A stretch of DNA of 64,000 nt from Mesonia aquimarina (GCF_003667275.1 NZ_RCNV01000001.1:248001-312000), one strand, 5' to 3'; shown: positions 18,164-28,797, numbered from the stretch's first letter. Notes: generated by a model not told the origin, from the letters alone. Translations and numbers: made by a program.

Positions 18164-18910
18164 TTAGGTAAGCATTCCGCCGTCTACGTTTAACACTTGA
18201 CCGGTAATGTAATTGCTTAAATCACTTCCTAAAAACACACAAGCGTTAGCAATGTCTTCTGGAGTTCCTCCTCTTTTTAAAGGAATTGCTTGTCGCCAAC
18301 CATCTACGGTTTTTTCATCTAATTTTGCCGTCATTTCAGTTTCTATAAAACCTGGTGCAATTACGTTGGTTCTAATATTTCTAGAACCTAATTCTAATGC
18401 AATAGATTTAGAGAAACCAATCATTCCCGCTTTAGAAGCTGCATAATTTGCTTGTCCGGCATTTCCTTTTACACCAACCACAGAACTCATATTAATAATG
18501 CTTCCTTTGCGCTGTTTTAGCATAGTACGCTGTACAGCTTTAGTCATATTAAAAATAGATTTTAAGTTGATATCTATTACTTTATCAAAATCTTCTTCGC
18601 TCATACGCATCAACAAATTATCTTTTGTAATGCCGGCATTATTTACTAAAATATCTATGCTATCAAAATCTTTAGCAACATCTGTAATAAGTTGTTGTGC
18701 TTCTTCAAAATTGGCAGCGTTGCTTTTGTATCCTTTTGCTTTTATTCCTAAAGCAGAAAGTTCTTTTTCAAGTTCATTTGCAGCTTCAACAGAAGAGCTG
18801 TATGTAAACGCAACATTGGCACCTTGTTGTGCAAAAACAGTTGCTATACCCTTGCCTATACCTCTACTTGCTCCGGTAATAATTGCATTTTTTCCTTCAA
18901 GTAATTTCAT
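18164..18910 (-). CDS. fabG: 3-oxoacyl-[acyl-carrier-protein] reductase
   Basis: A 248-residue short-chain dehydrogenase. It has the NADP-binding TGASRGIGKG (about 12-21), LVNNAGITKD (about 88-97), the catalytic Ser142/143, Tyr156 and Lys160 (NYAASK), and the FabG-type ending VFLGSDLSNYITGQVLNVDGG. It reduces 3-ketoacyl-ACP in fatty acid elongation. Length equals the usual FabG. A TATATTTG box at 18940-18947 lies 30 bases upstream of the ATG, so it has its own promoter. The downstream VWA-like gene starts 22 bases after its stop. Confidence 0.93.
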   Translation of the reverse strand: MKLLEGKNAIITGASRGIGKGIATVFAQQGANVAFTYSSSVEAANELEKELSALGIKAKGYKSNAANFEEAQQLITDVAKDFDSIDILVNNAGITKDNLLMRMSEEDFDKVIDINLKSIFNMTKAVQRTMLKQRKGSIINMSSVVGVKGNAGQANYAASKAGMIGFSKSIALELGSRNIRTNVIAPGFIETEMTAKLDEKTVDGWRQAIPLKRGGTPEDIANACVFLGSDLSNYITGQVLNVDGGMLT

Positions 18911-18939
18911 AAGTTTATTTAAAATTAAGTATGCTTAGC

Positions 18940-18947
18940 CAAATATA
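18940..18947 (-). promoter_or_regulatory. -7 box TATATTTG for fabG
   Basis: Reverse strand TATATTTG, a full match to TAnnTTTG, 30 bases before the fabG ATG and downstream of the terminator at 18971-19002. No clear TTG at 19 bases further upstream. Confidence 0.65.
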
Positions 18948-18970
18948 ACAATAAGCACGAATTAGGGCAT

Positions 18971-19002
18971 AAAAAAACCTCCCGAAATATCAGGAGGTTT
19001 TA
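18971..19002 (-). terminator. Intrinsic terminator of the M16 peptidase gene
   Basis: Inverted repeat aaacctcc / ggaggttt with a loop of about 12 bases; T-run on the reverse strand, just after the peptidase stop at 19021. Confidence 0.88.
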
Positions 19003-19020
19003 ATTTTTATAAAAATGAAT

Positions 19021-22005
19021 TTACATTTTTAATTCACTTTCTGGGGCAGATTTTTCATAATTGAATAAATAATCTACATCTAATTCTTTCACTTTTCCTA
19101 ATTTAGAAAGTGCATTCATGTTCACGTCTTTCTTATTTCCAATTACTAGAATATTATATTCTTCTCCTTTTATATTATTATTGAAAAATTCTTTTAAATC
19201 AGCTAAAGTCATTTTTTCAATAGTATTATACATTTCTTGGCGATAATCGTGATCTAGACCTCTTTCTTTTAAACTTTCAAAATTCCAGAAAATAGAAGTT
19301 TTTGTAATCCTATCAGCAGCAATTTGTTTTAAAGTTGCTTCTTTAGCCGATTGAAATTGTTCTTCTGCTTCTGGCATATCAGTCATTAATTCCATCATCG
19401 CATCTACCGCCTGTGGCATTTTATTGGCTTGTGTACCAATGTAAGCCATTACATAATTTGGCTTATCTTTTTCACGCGCCATTTGGTAAGCTGAATAAGC
19501 CGAATAAGCTAAAGACTTAGATTCTCTAATTTCCTGAAAAACAATAGAAGAAAGTCCGCTACCAAAATAAGTGTTGAATAATTCTGTTGCCGCCATTTTT
19601 TCGGCATCAAAATTTTCACCTTTTGCTAAGAAGACCATTTCTGCTTGAACCATATCATAATCTACAAAGAAAACTTTTCCGCCGGTTTTTTGCTCTTCGT
19701 ATTTTTTGGCTTCAGGATAATCCTTTAGATTTTCTGGCAATTTATGATTCGTTTCAATTGCTGAAACTGCATTTTCCAGATCTTTTCCGTAATAAAAAAT
19801 ACGTTGTTTATAATTTCGCATATCTTTTATTTTCTGAACTAATTCTTCAGGTTTCTTTTGCTTTAATTCTGCTACAGTATAAATATTTCTAAGTCTAGAA
19901 TCTTCACCGTATTTACCATAATTCATTAAACCGTTAAAAAGAATATTTCCTTTTTGGGTTTTATTATCTTGACGACTTTTTAAAATTTGGTCAACATATT
20001 TATCATAAGTTTCTTGGTCTGCTTCAGCATTTTGCCATAGATCTTCTAACAAAGCTAATCCCTCACCTAAATTTTCTTTTAAGCCTGATAAACCAACATA
20101 AGTTTTATCGTTACCAGAGCTCACAAAATAATTGATTCCTAGCTTATAAAACTCTTGTTTTACTTCTTCTGGAGAAAGATTTTTTGTTCCCAAATAATCT
20201 AAATATCCTGCTGCCAGAGAAAGCTCTTTATCATTATCCTGACCCATATCAAAAATGATATACAAGTTGAATAAATCGTTATTCTTATTTTCAATGTAAG
20301 CTACCGGTAAGCCATTTTCTGTTTCTGTATTTTCAATAGCTTTTTCGTAATCTACATATTGAGGCTCTAAAGCTGGAGATTCTGTTTCGTTAAATTTCTT
20401 TAAGAAATCTGACTGTTTATCACGGTTTAATTTGACTGGAGTAATCCCCGGATTTTCAACTTTTGCAATATTAGGGTCTTCTCCTTTTCTTTTGTAAACC
20501 GCTACGTAATTATTGTTATAATGCTCATTAGCATAATTTACTAAATCTTCTTTTGTAATACTTTTTAAAGATTCAATAAAATCGATTCGTGATTGCCAAT
20601 CTTGAAAATGTACAAAAGCATCCATATACGCATAAGCTGTAGAAGAAGCATTTTCATACTGACGAATTTCTGAAAGTTTTAAATCATTAATTACAGCATC
20701 GACTAACCAATCTTCAAAATCACCAGCTTTAATTTTATCGATTTCAGCTAACAATAGCTTTTTAACTTCATCTAAACTCTGATTGGCTTTTGGCATTCCG
20801 TACAAAATATGAAAACCATAATCGTTGTTGAAGTTTGTAAATGAAGAAGCACGCTGAACTTTTTGTTGCTGATTTAAATCTAAATCAATTAATCCTGCCT
20901 GAGAATTCGCTAAAATATAGTCAATTAAAGTAACTATTTTTTCATCTTTACTTCCAATTCCATCAGTTCTGTACGCTACATAAATAGATTCTGAGGTCGG
21001 ACCAAAAACTTCTTTTTTTACTGGAGCGGTAATTGGCTGCTCTTCAGGAAAAGTAGGGTGTGTAATTTCCTTCTTTTCATAATCACCAAAAGCATCATTT
21101 ACTTTTTTAATAGTTGAATCAAAATCGATATCTCCAACTAAAACCACCGCCATATTATTGGGTACATAATATTTATCGAAATAATTATGAATCGCTTCCA
21201 TAGAAGGGTTTTTTAAATGCTCAGATTTCCCAATCGTGCTTTGCGTTCCATAAGGATGCGTTGGAAACAAACCTTCTAAAGTTGCTTGATATTGTTTACG
21301 GCCGTCGCTGTCTTGTCCACGATTAAATTCTTCATAAACTGCTTCTAATTCTGTATGAAATAAACGTAGAACCAAGTTGCTAAAACGCTCGCTTTCTACA
21401 TCTAACCACTTATCTAATTCATTTGAAGGAATTTTGTTTACATAAACAGTTTGCTCATTAGAAGTAAATGCATTCGTTCCTTCGGCGCCTAATGAAGCTA
21501 CCATCTTATCATATTCATTTGCAATAGAATATTCTGAAGCCTTTTGAGAAACGGAGTCAATTTGACGATAGAGATCTTCTTTTTCAGCGGTATCTGTGGC
21601 TGCTTTATGCATTTCATATAATTCTGAAATGCTATCGAGTAAAACCTGCTCTTTTTCCCAGTCCTGTGTTCCTATTTCACTGGTCCCTTTAAAAACCATG
21701 TGCTCTAAATAGTGTGCTAAACCAGTATTATCTGCAGGGTCATAAGTAGAACCTGCTCTAACCGCAACAAGCGTTTGTATTTTAGGTTCCTCTTCATTTT
21801 TACCAAGATAAACCTTTAAGCCGTTGTCTAAAGTGTAAAGGCGTAATCCGGTAGGATCTTCTTTAAAAGTTTCGTAAGAAAAACCGGCATCATCGGTATG
21901 CTGAAATTGATCTTTTTCTTCGGTTTGTTTTTCTTCTTTATCTCCGCAACTAACAAAAGCTATTGTTGCGAATAGAAGAAAAAAAGGTGCATAAAATTTT
22001 TTCAT
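19021..22005 (-). CDS. M16-family zinc metallopeptidase, lipoprotein
   Basis: A 994-residue protein with a lipoprotein signal peptide ending in FVSC (Cys20) and then GDKEEKQTEE, an acidic stretch of the kind linked to surface export. Residues about 55-500 form the active M16 half: the inverted zinc motif HYLEH (His98, Glu101, His102) and EAVYEEFNRG (about 221-230) supplying the third ligand. A second M16 half follows (about 560-960) without an HxxEH motif, as is normal in fused pitrilysin-like enzymes. It should degrade peptides in the periplasm or at the cell surface. It is a single-gene unit: a terminator lies before it (sucD) and one after. Confidence 0.93.
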   Translation of the reverse strand: MKKFYAPFFLLFATIAFVSCGDKEEKQTEEKDQFQHTDDAGFSYETFKEDPTGLRLYTLDNGLKVYLGKNEEEPKIQTLVAVRAGSTYDPADNTGLAHYLEHMVFKGTSEIGTQDWEKEQVLLDSISELYEMHKAATDTAEKEDLYRQIDSVSQKASEYSIANEYDKMVASLGAEGTNAFTSNEQTVYVNKIPSNELDKWLDVESERFSNLVLRLFHTELEAVYEEFNRGQDSDGRKQYQATLEGLFPTHPYGTQSTIGKSEHLKNPSMEAIHNYFDKYYVPNNMAVVLVGDIDFDSTIKKVNDAFGDYEKKEITHPTFPEEQPITAPVKKEVFGPTSESIYVAYRTDGIGSKDEKIVTLIDYILANSQAGLIDLDLNQQQKVQRASSFTNFNNDYGFHILYGMPKANQSLDEVKKLLLAEIDKIKAGDFEDWLVDAVINDLKLSEIRQYENASSTAYAYMDAFVHFQDWQSRIDFIESLKSITKEDLVNYANEHYNNNYVAVYKRKGEDPNIAKVENPGITPVKLNRDKQSDFLKKFNETESPALEPQYVDYEKAIENTETENGLPVAYIENKNNDLFNLYIIFDMGQDNDKELSLAAGYLDYLGTKNLSPEEVKQEFYKLGINYFVSSGNDKTYVGLSGLKENLGEGLALLEDLWQNAEADQETYDKYVDQILKSRQDNKTQKGNILFNGLMNYGKYGEDSRLRNIYTVAELKQKKPEELVQKIKDMRNYKQRIFYYGKDLENAVSAIETNHKLPENLKDYPEAKKYEEQKTGGKVFFVDYDMVQAEMVFLAKGENFDAEKMAATELFNTYFGSGLSSIVFQEIRESKSLAYSAYSAYQMAREKDKPNYVMAYIGTQANKMPQAVDAMMELMTDMPEAEEQFQSAKEATLKQIAADRITKTSIFWNFESLKERGLDHDYRQEMYNTIEKMTLADLKEFFNNNIKGEEYNILVIGNKKDVNMNALSKLGKVKELDVDYLFNYEKSAPESELKM

Positions 22006-22030
22006 AAATTAAAATTAGTTAGTTAAAAAT

Positions 22031-22068
22031 AAAAAAGTTCGTTAGAGATAAGACTCTAACGAACTTTA
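22031..22068 (-). terminator. Intrinsic terminator of sucD
   Basis: A long perfect stem, aaagttcgttagag / ctctaacgaacttt, with a 5-6 base loop and T-run on the reverse strand. Confidence 0.92.
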
Positions 22069-22105
22069 AACGTTACAAAAATTGAATTATTTTAACAGAA
22101 ATAGT

Positions 22106-22978
22106 TTATCCTAAAACTTCTGCTACTTTCATTCCTATTTCAGCAGGAGAATCCACTACGTGAATTCCACTTTCTTTCATAATTTTTTTCTTGGCTTGAG
22201 CGGTATCTTCACTTCCACCAACAATTGCCCCGGCGTGACCCATTGTTCTTCCGGCTGGTGCAGTTTCTCCAGCAATAAAACCAACAACTGGTTTTTTAGA
22301 ACCGCTTTCTTTATACCATTTTGCGGCGTCAGCTTCTAATTGACCACCTATTTCACCGATCATTACTACGCATTCAGTTTCTTCATCATTAATTAATAAC
22401 TCAACTGCTTCTTTTGTAGTAGTTCCTATAATAGGATCTCCTCCAATTCCAATAGCGGTAGTAATTCCTAAACCTTGTTTTACAACTTGGTCTGCAGCTT
22501 CATAAGTTAATGTACCTGATTTAGATACAATTCCTACTTTTCCTTTTTTGAAAACAAAACCTGGCATAATTCCAACTTTTGCTTCCCCCGGTGTAATTAC
22601 ACCTGGACAGTTAGGACCAATTAATCTGCAATCTTTATCTTTAATGTATTCTGAAGCTTTAATCATATCAGCTACAGGAATACCTTCTGTAATGGTAATA
22701 ATAACTTTAATTCCTGCATCAGCAGCTTCCATAATTGCATCTGCAGCAAAAGCTGGAGGAACAAAAATAATGGTAGTATCTGCATTTGCTTCTTTAACTG
22801 CATCTGCTACAGTATTAAAAACAGGCTTGTTTAAGTGGGTCTGACCTCCTTTTCCTGGAGTAACTCCACCAACAATATTAGTACCATACTCAATCATTTG
22901 TTCCGCGTGAAAAGTACCTTCACTACCGGTAAAACCTTGTACAATTATTTTTGAATTTTTATTTACTAAAACGCTCAT
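22106..22978 (-). CDS. sucD: Succinyl-CoA synthetase alpha subunit
   Basis: A 290-residue protein with the CoA-binding [25 protein letters not shown], and the active-site loop [10 protein letters not shown] with phospho-His248. Its length fits the family. With SucC (not in this window) it makes ATP or GTP from succinyl-CoA in the TCA cycle. A TACATTTG box 26 bases upstream and a strong terminator downstream suggest its own transcript, although it follows the lipid A block in the same direction. Confidence 0.97.
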   Translation of the reverse strand: MSVLVNKNSKIIVQGFTGSEGTFHAEQMIEYGTNIVGGVTPGKGGQTHLNKPVFNTVADAVKEANADTTIIFVPPAFAADAIMEAADAGIKVIITITEGIPVADMIKASEYIKDKDCRLIGPNCPGVITPGEAKVGIMPGFVFKKGKVGIVSKSGTLTYEAADQVVKQGLGITTAIGIGGDPIIGTTTKEAVELLINDEETECVVMIGEIGGQLEADAAKWYKESGSKKPVVGFIAGETAPAGRTMGHAGAIVGGSEDTAQAKKKIMKESGIHVVDSPAEIGMKVAEVLG

Positions 22979-23003
22979 AATTTTTTTCTTGTTTTATGCC
23001 TTG

Positions 23004-23011
23004 CAAATGTA
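23004..23011 (-). promoter_or_regulatory. -7 box TACATTTG for sucD
   Basis: Reverse strand TACATTTG, 25 bases before the sucD ATG. Matches TAnnTTTG; the -33 element is not clear. Confidence 0.55.
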
Positions 23012-23038
23012 AATGTTATAAATGAACTCTAAAAGTTT

Positions 23039-23452
23039 TTAATCTTTTTTTGGGATGAAGGAGAAAATATTTTCTGGATTATCATCTTCTGGTTGACTTA
23101 TCATATAGCCCTTATAAAGCTTTTCATCTTTAATTTCCCAAATAGCAATAAAATGTGCTATAGAAATATCTTCATCAGGACTTTCGATAGTATTAACATT
23201 ATAAGAAAACCGAATCGTTACTGAATCTCCCTCTTGTAATAAATGTGTAATATCACAATTTAACGACTCGAAAGATTTTCCCATTTCCGATGAAATTTTC
23301 TCGAAACTTTGAAAGTCTAATTTGTAAAAACCAGAGCTACTATTCCAAAAAATTTCCACCTCAGGATGAAAGTATTTTTTTAGTTCGTCTGAATTGGAAT
23401 AAAAATCAGATTCATAAAAATTTTTAACCAGATTTTTTTTGTCCATACTCAT
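23039..23452 (-). CDS. SnoaL/NTF2-like protein
   Basis: A 137-residue cytoplasmic protein of the cone-shaped NTF2-like fold: LVKNFYESDFYSNSDELKKYFHPEVEIFWNSS at the start, SVTIRFSYNVNTI and AHFIAIWEIKDEKLYKGYMISQ later. This pattern matches SnoaL-like proteins, which include small isomerases, binding proteins and many of unknown role. It directly follows the second lpxD (1 base gap) and is likely its co-transcribed partner; nothing in the sequence links it to lipid A chemistry. Confidence 0.75.
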   Translation of the reverse strand: MSMDKKNLVKNFYESDFYSNSDELKKYFHPEVEIFWNSSSGFYKLDFQSFEKISSEMGKSFESLNCDITHLLQEGDSVTIRFSYNVNTIESPDEDISIAHFIAIWEIKDEKLYKGYMISQPEDDNPENIFSFIPKKD

Positions 23453-23453
23453 A

Positions 23454-24380
23454 TTATTTATTTTTTAATAATCGTGGAATTTGCCTAATAGAAGCCGCTT
23501 CTCTAAACCATTTTTTTGCTTCAGTAGCTGGAGTCCCAAAATACTTCTCTCCTTCTTTTAAAGATTTACTAACTCCAGATTGAGCAAAAATTTCTACATT
23601 TTTTCTTATTCTAACATCACTTCTAATTCCGACCTGTCCCCAAATAGTTACTTCATCTTCTATAATTACACAACCTGCGATTCCTGCTTGAGATGCAATT
23701 AAACATTTTTTTCCTAAAACAGTATCGTGACCAATATGCACTTGATTATCTAATTTAGAGCCTTCACCTATAAAAGTATCTCCGCTAACTCCTCTATCAA
23801 TAGTACAAGAAGCACCAATATCTACATTTTTTTCTATTACCACTCGCCCACCCGATTTTAATTGATCAAAACCTGTTGATCTATTTTTGTAATAAAACGC
23901 AGGAGCACCAATAACTGTATTTGAGTGAATAATTACATTATCGCCTATTACAGAATGATCATAAATAGAAACATTTGCATGAATCACACAGTTATTTCCA
24001 ATCGTTACATTATTCCCTACGAAAGCGGTAGGTTGTATAGTTGTATTTTCTCCAATTGAAGAAGAATCTGAAATTGATTGTGTGGCCTTCTGAAAAGGTT
24101 TAAAATAATCGGTCAATTTATTAAAATCACGGAAAGGATCATCTGAAATTAAAAGTGCTTTTCCTTTAGGACAATCGACTTTTTTATTGATCAAAATAAT
24201 TGTTGCAGCAGATTTTAATGCCTTATCATAATATTTTGGATGATCTACAAAAACAATATCTCCAGCATTTACAACATGAATCTCATTCATCCCTAAAACA
24301 GGAAAAGCTGAATCACCAACAAATTCAGCATCTATAATAGTTGCTATTTGTTGAAGCGTATGTTGCTGAGGAAATTTCAT
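23454..24380 (-). CDS. Second LpxD-like UDP-3-O-acylglucosamine N-acyltransferase
   Basis: A 308-residue left-handed beta-helix protein. An N-terminal LpxD-like domain (about 1-100: [17 protein letters not shown]) precedes many hexapeptide repeats (about 105-270). It keeps the LpxD catalytic region [12 protein letters not shown], with His in the same place as in the full-length lpxD at 27769-28797 ([10 protein letters not shown]). It is 34 residues shorter than that copy. It could be a second N-acyltransferase with other chain choice, or one acting on another sugar. It lies 10 bases after a barrel protein gene in the lipid A block. Confidence 0.8.
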   Translation of the reverse strand: MKFPQQHTLQQIATIIDAEFVGDSAFPVLGMNEIHVVNAGDIVFVDHPKYYDKALKSAATIILINKKVDCPKGKALLISDDPFRDFNKLTDYFKPFQKATQSISDSSSIGENTTIQPTAFVGNNVTIGNNCVIHANVSIYDHSVIGDNVIIHSNTVIGAPAFYYKNRSTGFDQLKSGGRVVIEKNVDIGASCTIDRGVSGDTFIGEGSKLDNQVHIGHDTVLGKKCLIASQAGIAGCVIIEDEVTIWGQVGIRSDVRIRKNVEIFAQSGVSKSLKEGEKYFGTPATEAKKWFREAASIRQIPRLLKNK

Positions 24381-24390
24381 GTTAGTTTCA

Positions 24391-24993
24391 TTAATTTATT
24401 GAATATAATAAACCCGCACTAAACTTTGTTGCTGAACTTGTTAGATTTTGATTTGGATCTGCAGAAATATCAGCAACACCAATATTTACTTCTGTATCAA
24501 CTAAAATTGACAATTTCTCGGTAACCCAAATTTCTAGTCCCAAACCAAACGCAGCACCATAATCAACCGTTTCATAAGAATCAGAAACATCTGTTTGTTT
24601 AATACTTGTTGTGTTCTCAGCAGATTGAAACAAACCAAAAAAACCACCTGCCTGAATATAAAACCTTACATCTTCCTTTGGATGACTTAAGTGAAACTTA
24701 GCCATTAAAGGAAAATCTATATATTGTAACGTTTCTTTTATTTCTGATTCTCGAATTGAACTATATTTAAAACCTTTTCTATCATAAAGAGCCTTCGCTA
24801 AAATAGACCAACGATCATCAAAATTATATTGACCGATAATTCCTACATTACCTACTCCTATTGAATGAGAACTTGTGCCTTCAAAATGAATATTTGATAA
24901 ACCATAACCACCTTGAACCCCAACTTCAAAATTTTGAGAAATAACCGTATTGCTAGTTAAAATGAAGGCAAAAAAAATAAACTTTTTAATCAT
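24391..24993 (-). CDS. Outer-membrane beta-barrel protein
   Basis: A 200-residue protein with a signal peptide ([20 protein letters not shown]) and alternating strands of an eight-stranded barrel: [72 protein letters not shown] and [12 protein letters not shown] at the end. It resembles the PorT/OMP_b-brl family of Bacteroidota. It is set between efp (7 bases) and the second lpxD (10 bases), so it is co-transcribed with lipid A genes. The exact role is unknown. Confidence 0.85.
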   Translation of the reverse strand: MIKKFIFFAFILTSNTVISQNFEVGVQGGYGLSNIHFEGTSSHSIGVGNVGIIGQYNFDDRWSILAKALYDRKGFKYSSIRESEIKETLQYIDFPLMAKFHLSHPKEDVRFYIQAGGFFGLFQSAENTTSIKQTDVSDSYETVDYGAAFGLGLEIWVTEKLSILVDTEVNIGVADISADPNQNLTSSATKFSAGLLYSIN

Positions 24994-25000
24994 AAATTAA

Positions 25001-25567
25001 TTATTCTTTTATACGTTCTTTATATGTTCCTTTTTCGGTTTCTATTTTTATTTTATCACCTTCATTTATAAAAAGAGGAACCATTACTTCTGCACCGGTT
25101 TCTACAGTTGCAGGTTTTGTAGCATTTGTAGCGGTATTTCCTTTTACACCAGGTTCTGTATGTGCTATTTCTAAAATAACACTTGGTGGCATTTCAACAG
25201 AAAGCGGCATATTATCTTCAGAATTAATAATTACTGTAACCACTTCTCCTTCTTTTAATAATCCGGGAGCGTCTAAAGCAGATTCTAACAATCTAATTTG
25301 TGTATAATCCTCAGTATTCATAAAATGATAAAACTCTCCATCTTGATATAAAAACTGAAATTTGTGTGTTTCTACACGTACATCATCAATTTTATGCCCT
25401 GCAGAAAAAGTATTTTCTATGACTTTTCCCGTAGTTACACTCTTTAATTTAGTTCTTACAAAAGCCGGTCCTTTACCTGGTTTAACGTGTAAGAATTCAA
25501 TAATTTTAAAAATATCATGATTGTAACGTATGCATAATCCGTTTCTAATGTCACTTGTATTTGCCAT
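25001..25567 (-). CDS. efp: Elongation factor P
   Basis: A 188-residue protein with the three-domain EF-P layout. The loop tip is HVKPGKGPAFVRTKL with Lys32 at the site that carries a modification in many bacteria. The C-terminal domain has the family ending with DKIKIETEKGTYKERIKE. EF-P relieves ribosome stalling at consecutive prolines. It lies 14 bases after lpxA within the lipid A block. Confidence 0.97.
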   Translation of the reverse strand: MANTSDIRNGLCIRYNHDIFKIIEFLHVKPGKGPAFVRTKLKSVTTGKVIENTFSAGHKIDDVRVETHKFQFLYQDGEFYHFMNTEDYTQIRLLESALDAPGLLKEGEVVTVIINSEDNMPLSVEMPPSVILEIAHTEPGVKGNTATNATKPATVETGAEVMVPLFINEGDKIKIETEKGTYKERIKE

Positions 25568-25581
25568 AACTTTTAACTAAT

Positions 25582-26364
25582 TTAATTTGAAAAATAACCC
25601 TTCATCACACCTCGTTGAGAATTTTTTATAAATTCTAAAATATCATCTCGCTCGGGTGTAGCTTCCATTTCGGCTTCAATGATAGTAACTGCTTGAGAAT
25701 TATTATAATTTTTTTGATATAATATTCTATAAATATCTTGAATCTCTCTAATTTTCTCAGTACTGAATCCTCTTCGGCGCAAGCCAATAGAATTAATACC
25801 TACGTAGGAAAGTGGTTCTCTTGCTGCTTTAACAAATGGAGGTACATCTTTTCTAACCATAGAACCGCCAGTAATGAAGGCGTGATTACCTATGCTGCAA
25901 AACTGCTGAATAGCTACCATTCCTGCAAGAATAACATAGTCTCCTAACGTAATATGTCCTGCTAAGGTACTGTTATTAGAGAAAATACAATTATCACCTA
26001 CAATACAGTCGTGAGCAATATGGCAATAAGCCATAATCCAACAGTTTTTGCCAATAACAGTTTTCATTCGGTCTGTGGTTCCTCTGTTAATTGTCACACA
26101 TTCTCGAATAGTAGTATTATCTCCTATTTCTGTTATGGTTTCTTCGTCGTTGAATTTTTTATCCTGCGGAATTGCTGAAATTACAGCTCCAGGAAAGATA
26201 TTTACATTTTTTCCTATCCGTGCTCCTTCCATTATGGTTACGTTAGAACCAATCCAAGATCCTTCTCCAATTACTACATTATTATGTATAGTTGTAAAAG
26301 GTTCTATTACTACATTTTTAGCAATTTTTGCACCTGGATGAACATAGGCTAAAGGTTGATTCAT
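25582..26364 (-). CDS. lpxA: Acyl-ACP--UDP-N-acetylglucosamine O-acyltransferase
   Basis: A 260-residue hexapeptide-repeat protein that starts AYVHPGAKIAKNVVIEPFTTI and has AYCHIAHDCIVGDNC (catalytic His region) and GLRRRGFSTEKIREIQDIYR in the helical tail. This is the first enzyme of lipid A synthesis. The gene starts 5 bases after lpxC/fabZ. Confidence 0.96.
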   Translation of the reverse strand: MNQPLAYVHPGAKIAKNVVIEPFTTIHNNVVIGEGSWIGSNVTIMEGARIGKNVNIFPGAVISAIPQDKKFNDEETITEIGDNTTIRECVTINRGTTDRMKTVIGKNCWIMAYCHIAHDCIVGDNCIFSNNSTLAGHITLGDYVILAGMVAIQQFCSIGNHAFITGGSMVRKDVPPFVKAAREPLSYVGINSIGLRRRGFSTEKIREIQDIYRILYQKNYNNSQAVTIIEAEMEATPERDDILEFIKNSQRGVMKGYFSN

Positions 26365-26369
26365 ACTAT

Positions 26370-27776
26370 TTAGGATTCTTTAGATTTTACAATTTGTGCC
26401 ATTAATTCTGCCTCGGCGCACAATTTTCCATTAGCAAAAGCATAGCCTTGCATATGGCAAATTCCTCTTCGTATAGGAGAGATTAAATCACATTTAAATA
26501 CAAGTGTGTCTCCAGGAACCACTTTTTGTTTAAATTTCACATTATCAATCTTCATAAAATAAGTGAGATAGTTTTCTGGATCTGGAACAGTACTTAAAAT
26601 TAAAATACCTCCTGTTTGTGCCATTGCTTCAACAATTAAAACTCCCGGCATAACAGGAGCTCCAGGAAAATGACCTCTAAAAAATTCTTCATTCATGGTC
26701 ACATTTTTACTTCCTATAACGTGACTCTCTGAAAGTTCAAAAATTTTATCGATAAGCAACATAGGTTGCCTATGCGGAAGCATTTTCATAATCTGATTCA
26801 CATCCATTAAAGGAGTTTGATTCAGATCAACTTGTGGTACTTTATTACGTTTTTCTGCTTTGATATGTTTAGCCAGTTTTTTTGCAAATTCTGTATTCAC
26901 AAAATGCCCCGGTTTATTAGCAATTATTCTTCCTTTTATACGTGTACCAATTAAAGCAAGATCTCCAATTACATCTAATAATTTATGTCTAGCAGCTTCA
27001 TTTGGATAATGAAGTGTTAGGTTATCTAAAATTCCGTTTGGTTTTACAGAAATTTCATCTTTATCAAAAGCTACACGAAGTTTTTCCATCGTCTCTTTTG
27101 ATAATTCCTTATCAACATAAACAATAGCATTATTTAGATCGCCACCTCTAATTAAGCCATGCTCTAATAATGTTTCTAACTCGTGTAAAAAACTAAAGGT
27201 TCTTGAATCTGCAATTTCATCTTTAAATTCAGACAAATCTTTGATAGATGCATTCTGTGTTCCTAAAACTTTGGTTCCAAAATCTACCATTGTCGTGACC
27301 TCGTAATTACAGGCCGGAACTACCATTATTTCGCTTCCAGTTTCTTCATCTACATACGAGATTATTTCTTTTACCTCGTATTCTTCACGATCTGCTTCTT
27401 GTTCTTGAATGCCCGCTTCTTCTAACGCTTCTACAAAAAATTTAGAAGAACCATCCATAATTGGTGGTTCACTGGCGTTCATTTCAATTAATAAATTATC
27501 AATTTGTAAACCTACACAAGCTGCTAAAACATGTTCTGAGGTTTGAATTGCAACGCCATTTTTTTCTAATCGGGTTCCACGTTGTGTATTAGTAACATAT
27601 CCTGCTTCTGCAGAAATAACGGGTGTTCCCTCTAAATCAATTCTCTTAAAAGCGTAGCCATGATTTTCTTCAGCAGGTTTAAAAGTTAAGGTTACATCTT
27701 TTCCTGTATGAAGTCCAACTCCTGTTAAAGAAACTTCATTTTTAATTGTACGCTGTTTATTTGTATTATCAGCCAT
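26370..27776 (-). CDS. lpxC/fabZ: Bifunctional LpxC/FabZ (UDP-3-O-acyl-GlcNAc deacetylase and hydroxyacyl-ACP dehydratase)
   Basis: A 468-residue fusion. The N-terminal part (about 1-310) is Lpx[21 protein letters not shown], zinc-site [11 protein letters not shown], and [17 protein letters not shown]. The C-terminal part (about 320-468) is Fab[17 protein letters not shown] and the catalytic [21 protein letters not shown] region. LpxC makes the committed step of lipid A synthesis; FabZ dehydrates 3-hydroxyacyl-ACP, so the fusion links the two users of the same acyl pool. The fusion is a known feature of Bacteroidota. It overlaps lpxD by 8 bases. Confidence 0.96.
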   Translation of the reverse strand: MADNTNKQRTIKNEVSLTGVGLHTGKDVTLTFKPAEENHGYAFKRIDLEGTPVISAEAGYVTNTQRGTRLEKNGVAIQTSEHVLAACVGLQIDNLLIEMNASEPPIMDGSSKFFVEALEEAGIQEQEADREEYEVKEIISYVDEETGSEIMVVPACNYEVTTMVDFGTKVLGTQNASIKDLSEFKDEIADSRTFSFLHELETLLEHGLIRGGDLNNAIVYVDKELSKETMEKLRVAFDKDEISVKPNGILDNLTLHYPNEAARHKLLDVIGDLALIGTRIKGRIIANKPGHFVNTEFAKKLAKHIKAEKRNKVPQVDLNQTPLMDVNQIMKMLPHRQPMLLIDKIFELSESHVIGSKNVTMNEEFFRGHFPGAPVMPGVLIVEAMAQTGGILILSTVPDPENYLTYFMKIDNVKFKQKVVPGDTLVFKCDLISPIRRGICHMQGYAFANGKLCAEAELMAQIVKSKES

Positions 27777-28797
27777 TCGTATTCAACTTTTTATCTAAGT
27801 TATTGAGCTTTTTTATTGATTTTGGTAAATTTTTAAAATGTACATAGGATTTATTGAAATCATTATAACCTAATGCTGGTGAACCTTGCAAAGCTTCATC
27901 ATCTTTTACATTTCTTCCTATACCGGATTGAGCTTGGATTCGTACTCGGTTTCCTATAGAAATGTGACCGACAATTCCTACTTGGCCGCCAATAATACAG
28001 TTTTCTCCAATTTTTGTTGATCCTGCAATTCCTGTTTGAGCGGCAATTGCTGTGTGCTTTCCTATTTCAACATTATGAGCAATTTGAATTTGATTATCAA
28101 GTTTTACTCCTTTTCGAATTATGGTTGAGCCTAAAGTAGCTCTATCTATAGTTGTACCTGCACCAACATCAACAAAGTCTTCTATGATTACATTTCCTAT
28201 TTGAGGGACTTTTTTATATTCTCCGTTTTCATCTGGCGTAAAACCAAATCCATCTGCTCCCACAATTGCTCCACCATGAATCACACAATAATTACCAATT
28301 ATTGATTCGGAATAAATTTTAGCTCCTGCAAAAACAATTACATTATCGCCTATATTAACATTATCACCTATATAAACATTAGGGTAAATTTTTACATTAT
28401 TTCCTAATTTTACATTATCTCCTAAATAAGAAAAAGCACCCAAATAAACATCTTCTCCATATTTTGCAGAATCTGATATATAATGTGGTTGCTCTATTCC
28501 GTTTTTATTTAGTTTTACTTGATTATAATATTCTAAAAGTTCTGTAAAAGCTTTATAAGAATCTTCAACTTTAATTAAAGTTGTAGAAATATCTTGGTCT
28601 GGATTAAAGTCTTTATTTACAATACAAGCTCCTGCTTTAGTATCGTATATATAAGAAGTATACTTTGGATTGGATAAAAAAGTAAGCGCCTCTGGAAAAC
28701 CTTCTTCAATTTTGGCTAATTGAGAAACTTCTACATCAGGATTCCCTACAATTTCTCCATCGAGTATTTCGGCAATTTGTGCTACTGTAAATTTCAT
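27769..28797 (-). CDS. lpxD: UDP-3-O-(3-hydroxymyristoyl)glucosamine N-acyltransferase
   Basis: A 342-residue protein of usual LpxD length. The N-terminal uridine-binding domain (about 1-100: [32 protein letters not shown]) is followed by hexapeptide repeats and the catalytic [15 protein letters not shown] with its His, then [19 protein letters not shown] and a helical tail. This is the first gene of the lipid A block. A TATTTTTG sequence at 28803-28810 could be a -7 box, but it is only 5 bases from the ATG, so the start of transcription is uncertain. Confidence 0.95.
   Translation of the reverse strand: MKFTVAQIAEILDGEIVGNPDVEVSQLAKIEEGFPEALTFLSNPKYTSYIYDTKAGACIVNKDFNPDQDISTTLIKVEDSYKAFTELLEYYNQVKLNKNGIEQPHYISDSAKYGEDVYLGAFSYLGDNVKLGNNVKIYPNVYIGDNVNIGDNVIVFAGAKIYSESIIGNYCVIHGGAIVGADGFGFTPDENGEYKKVPQIGNVIIEDFVDVGAGTTIDRATLGSTIIRKGVKLDNQIQIAHNVEIGKHTAIAAQTGIAGSTKIGENCIIGGQVGIVGHISIGNRVRIQAQSGIGRNVKDDEALQGSPALGYNDFNKSYVHFKNLPKSIKKLNNLDKKLNTNG

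Noticed and set aside
18498-18938. Forward-strand frame of 146 residues opposite fabG
   Set aside because: It lies fully over the conserved FabG coding sequence and is low-complexity; a codon-use shadow.
19021-22005. Missing HxxEH in the second half of the M16 peptidase as a sign of decay
   Set aside because: This is normal for fused two-domain M16 enzymes, in which only the first half is catalytic.
22548-22844. Forward frame opposite sucD
   Set aside because: Shadow of the very conserved SucD sequence.
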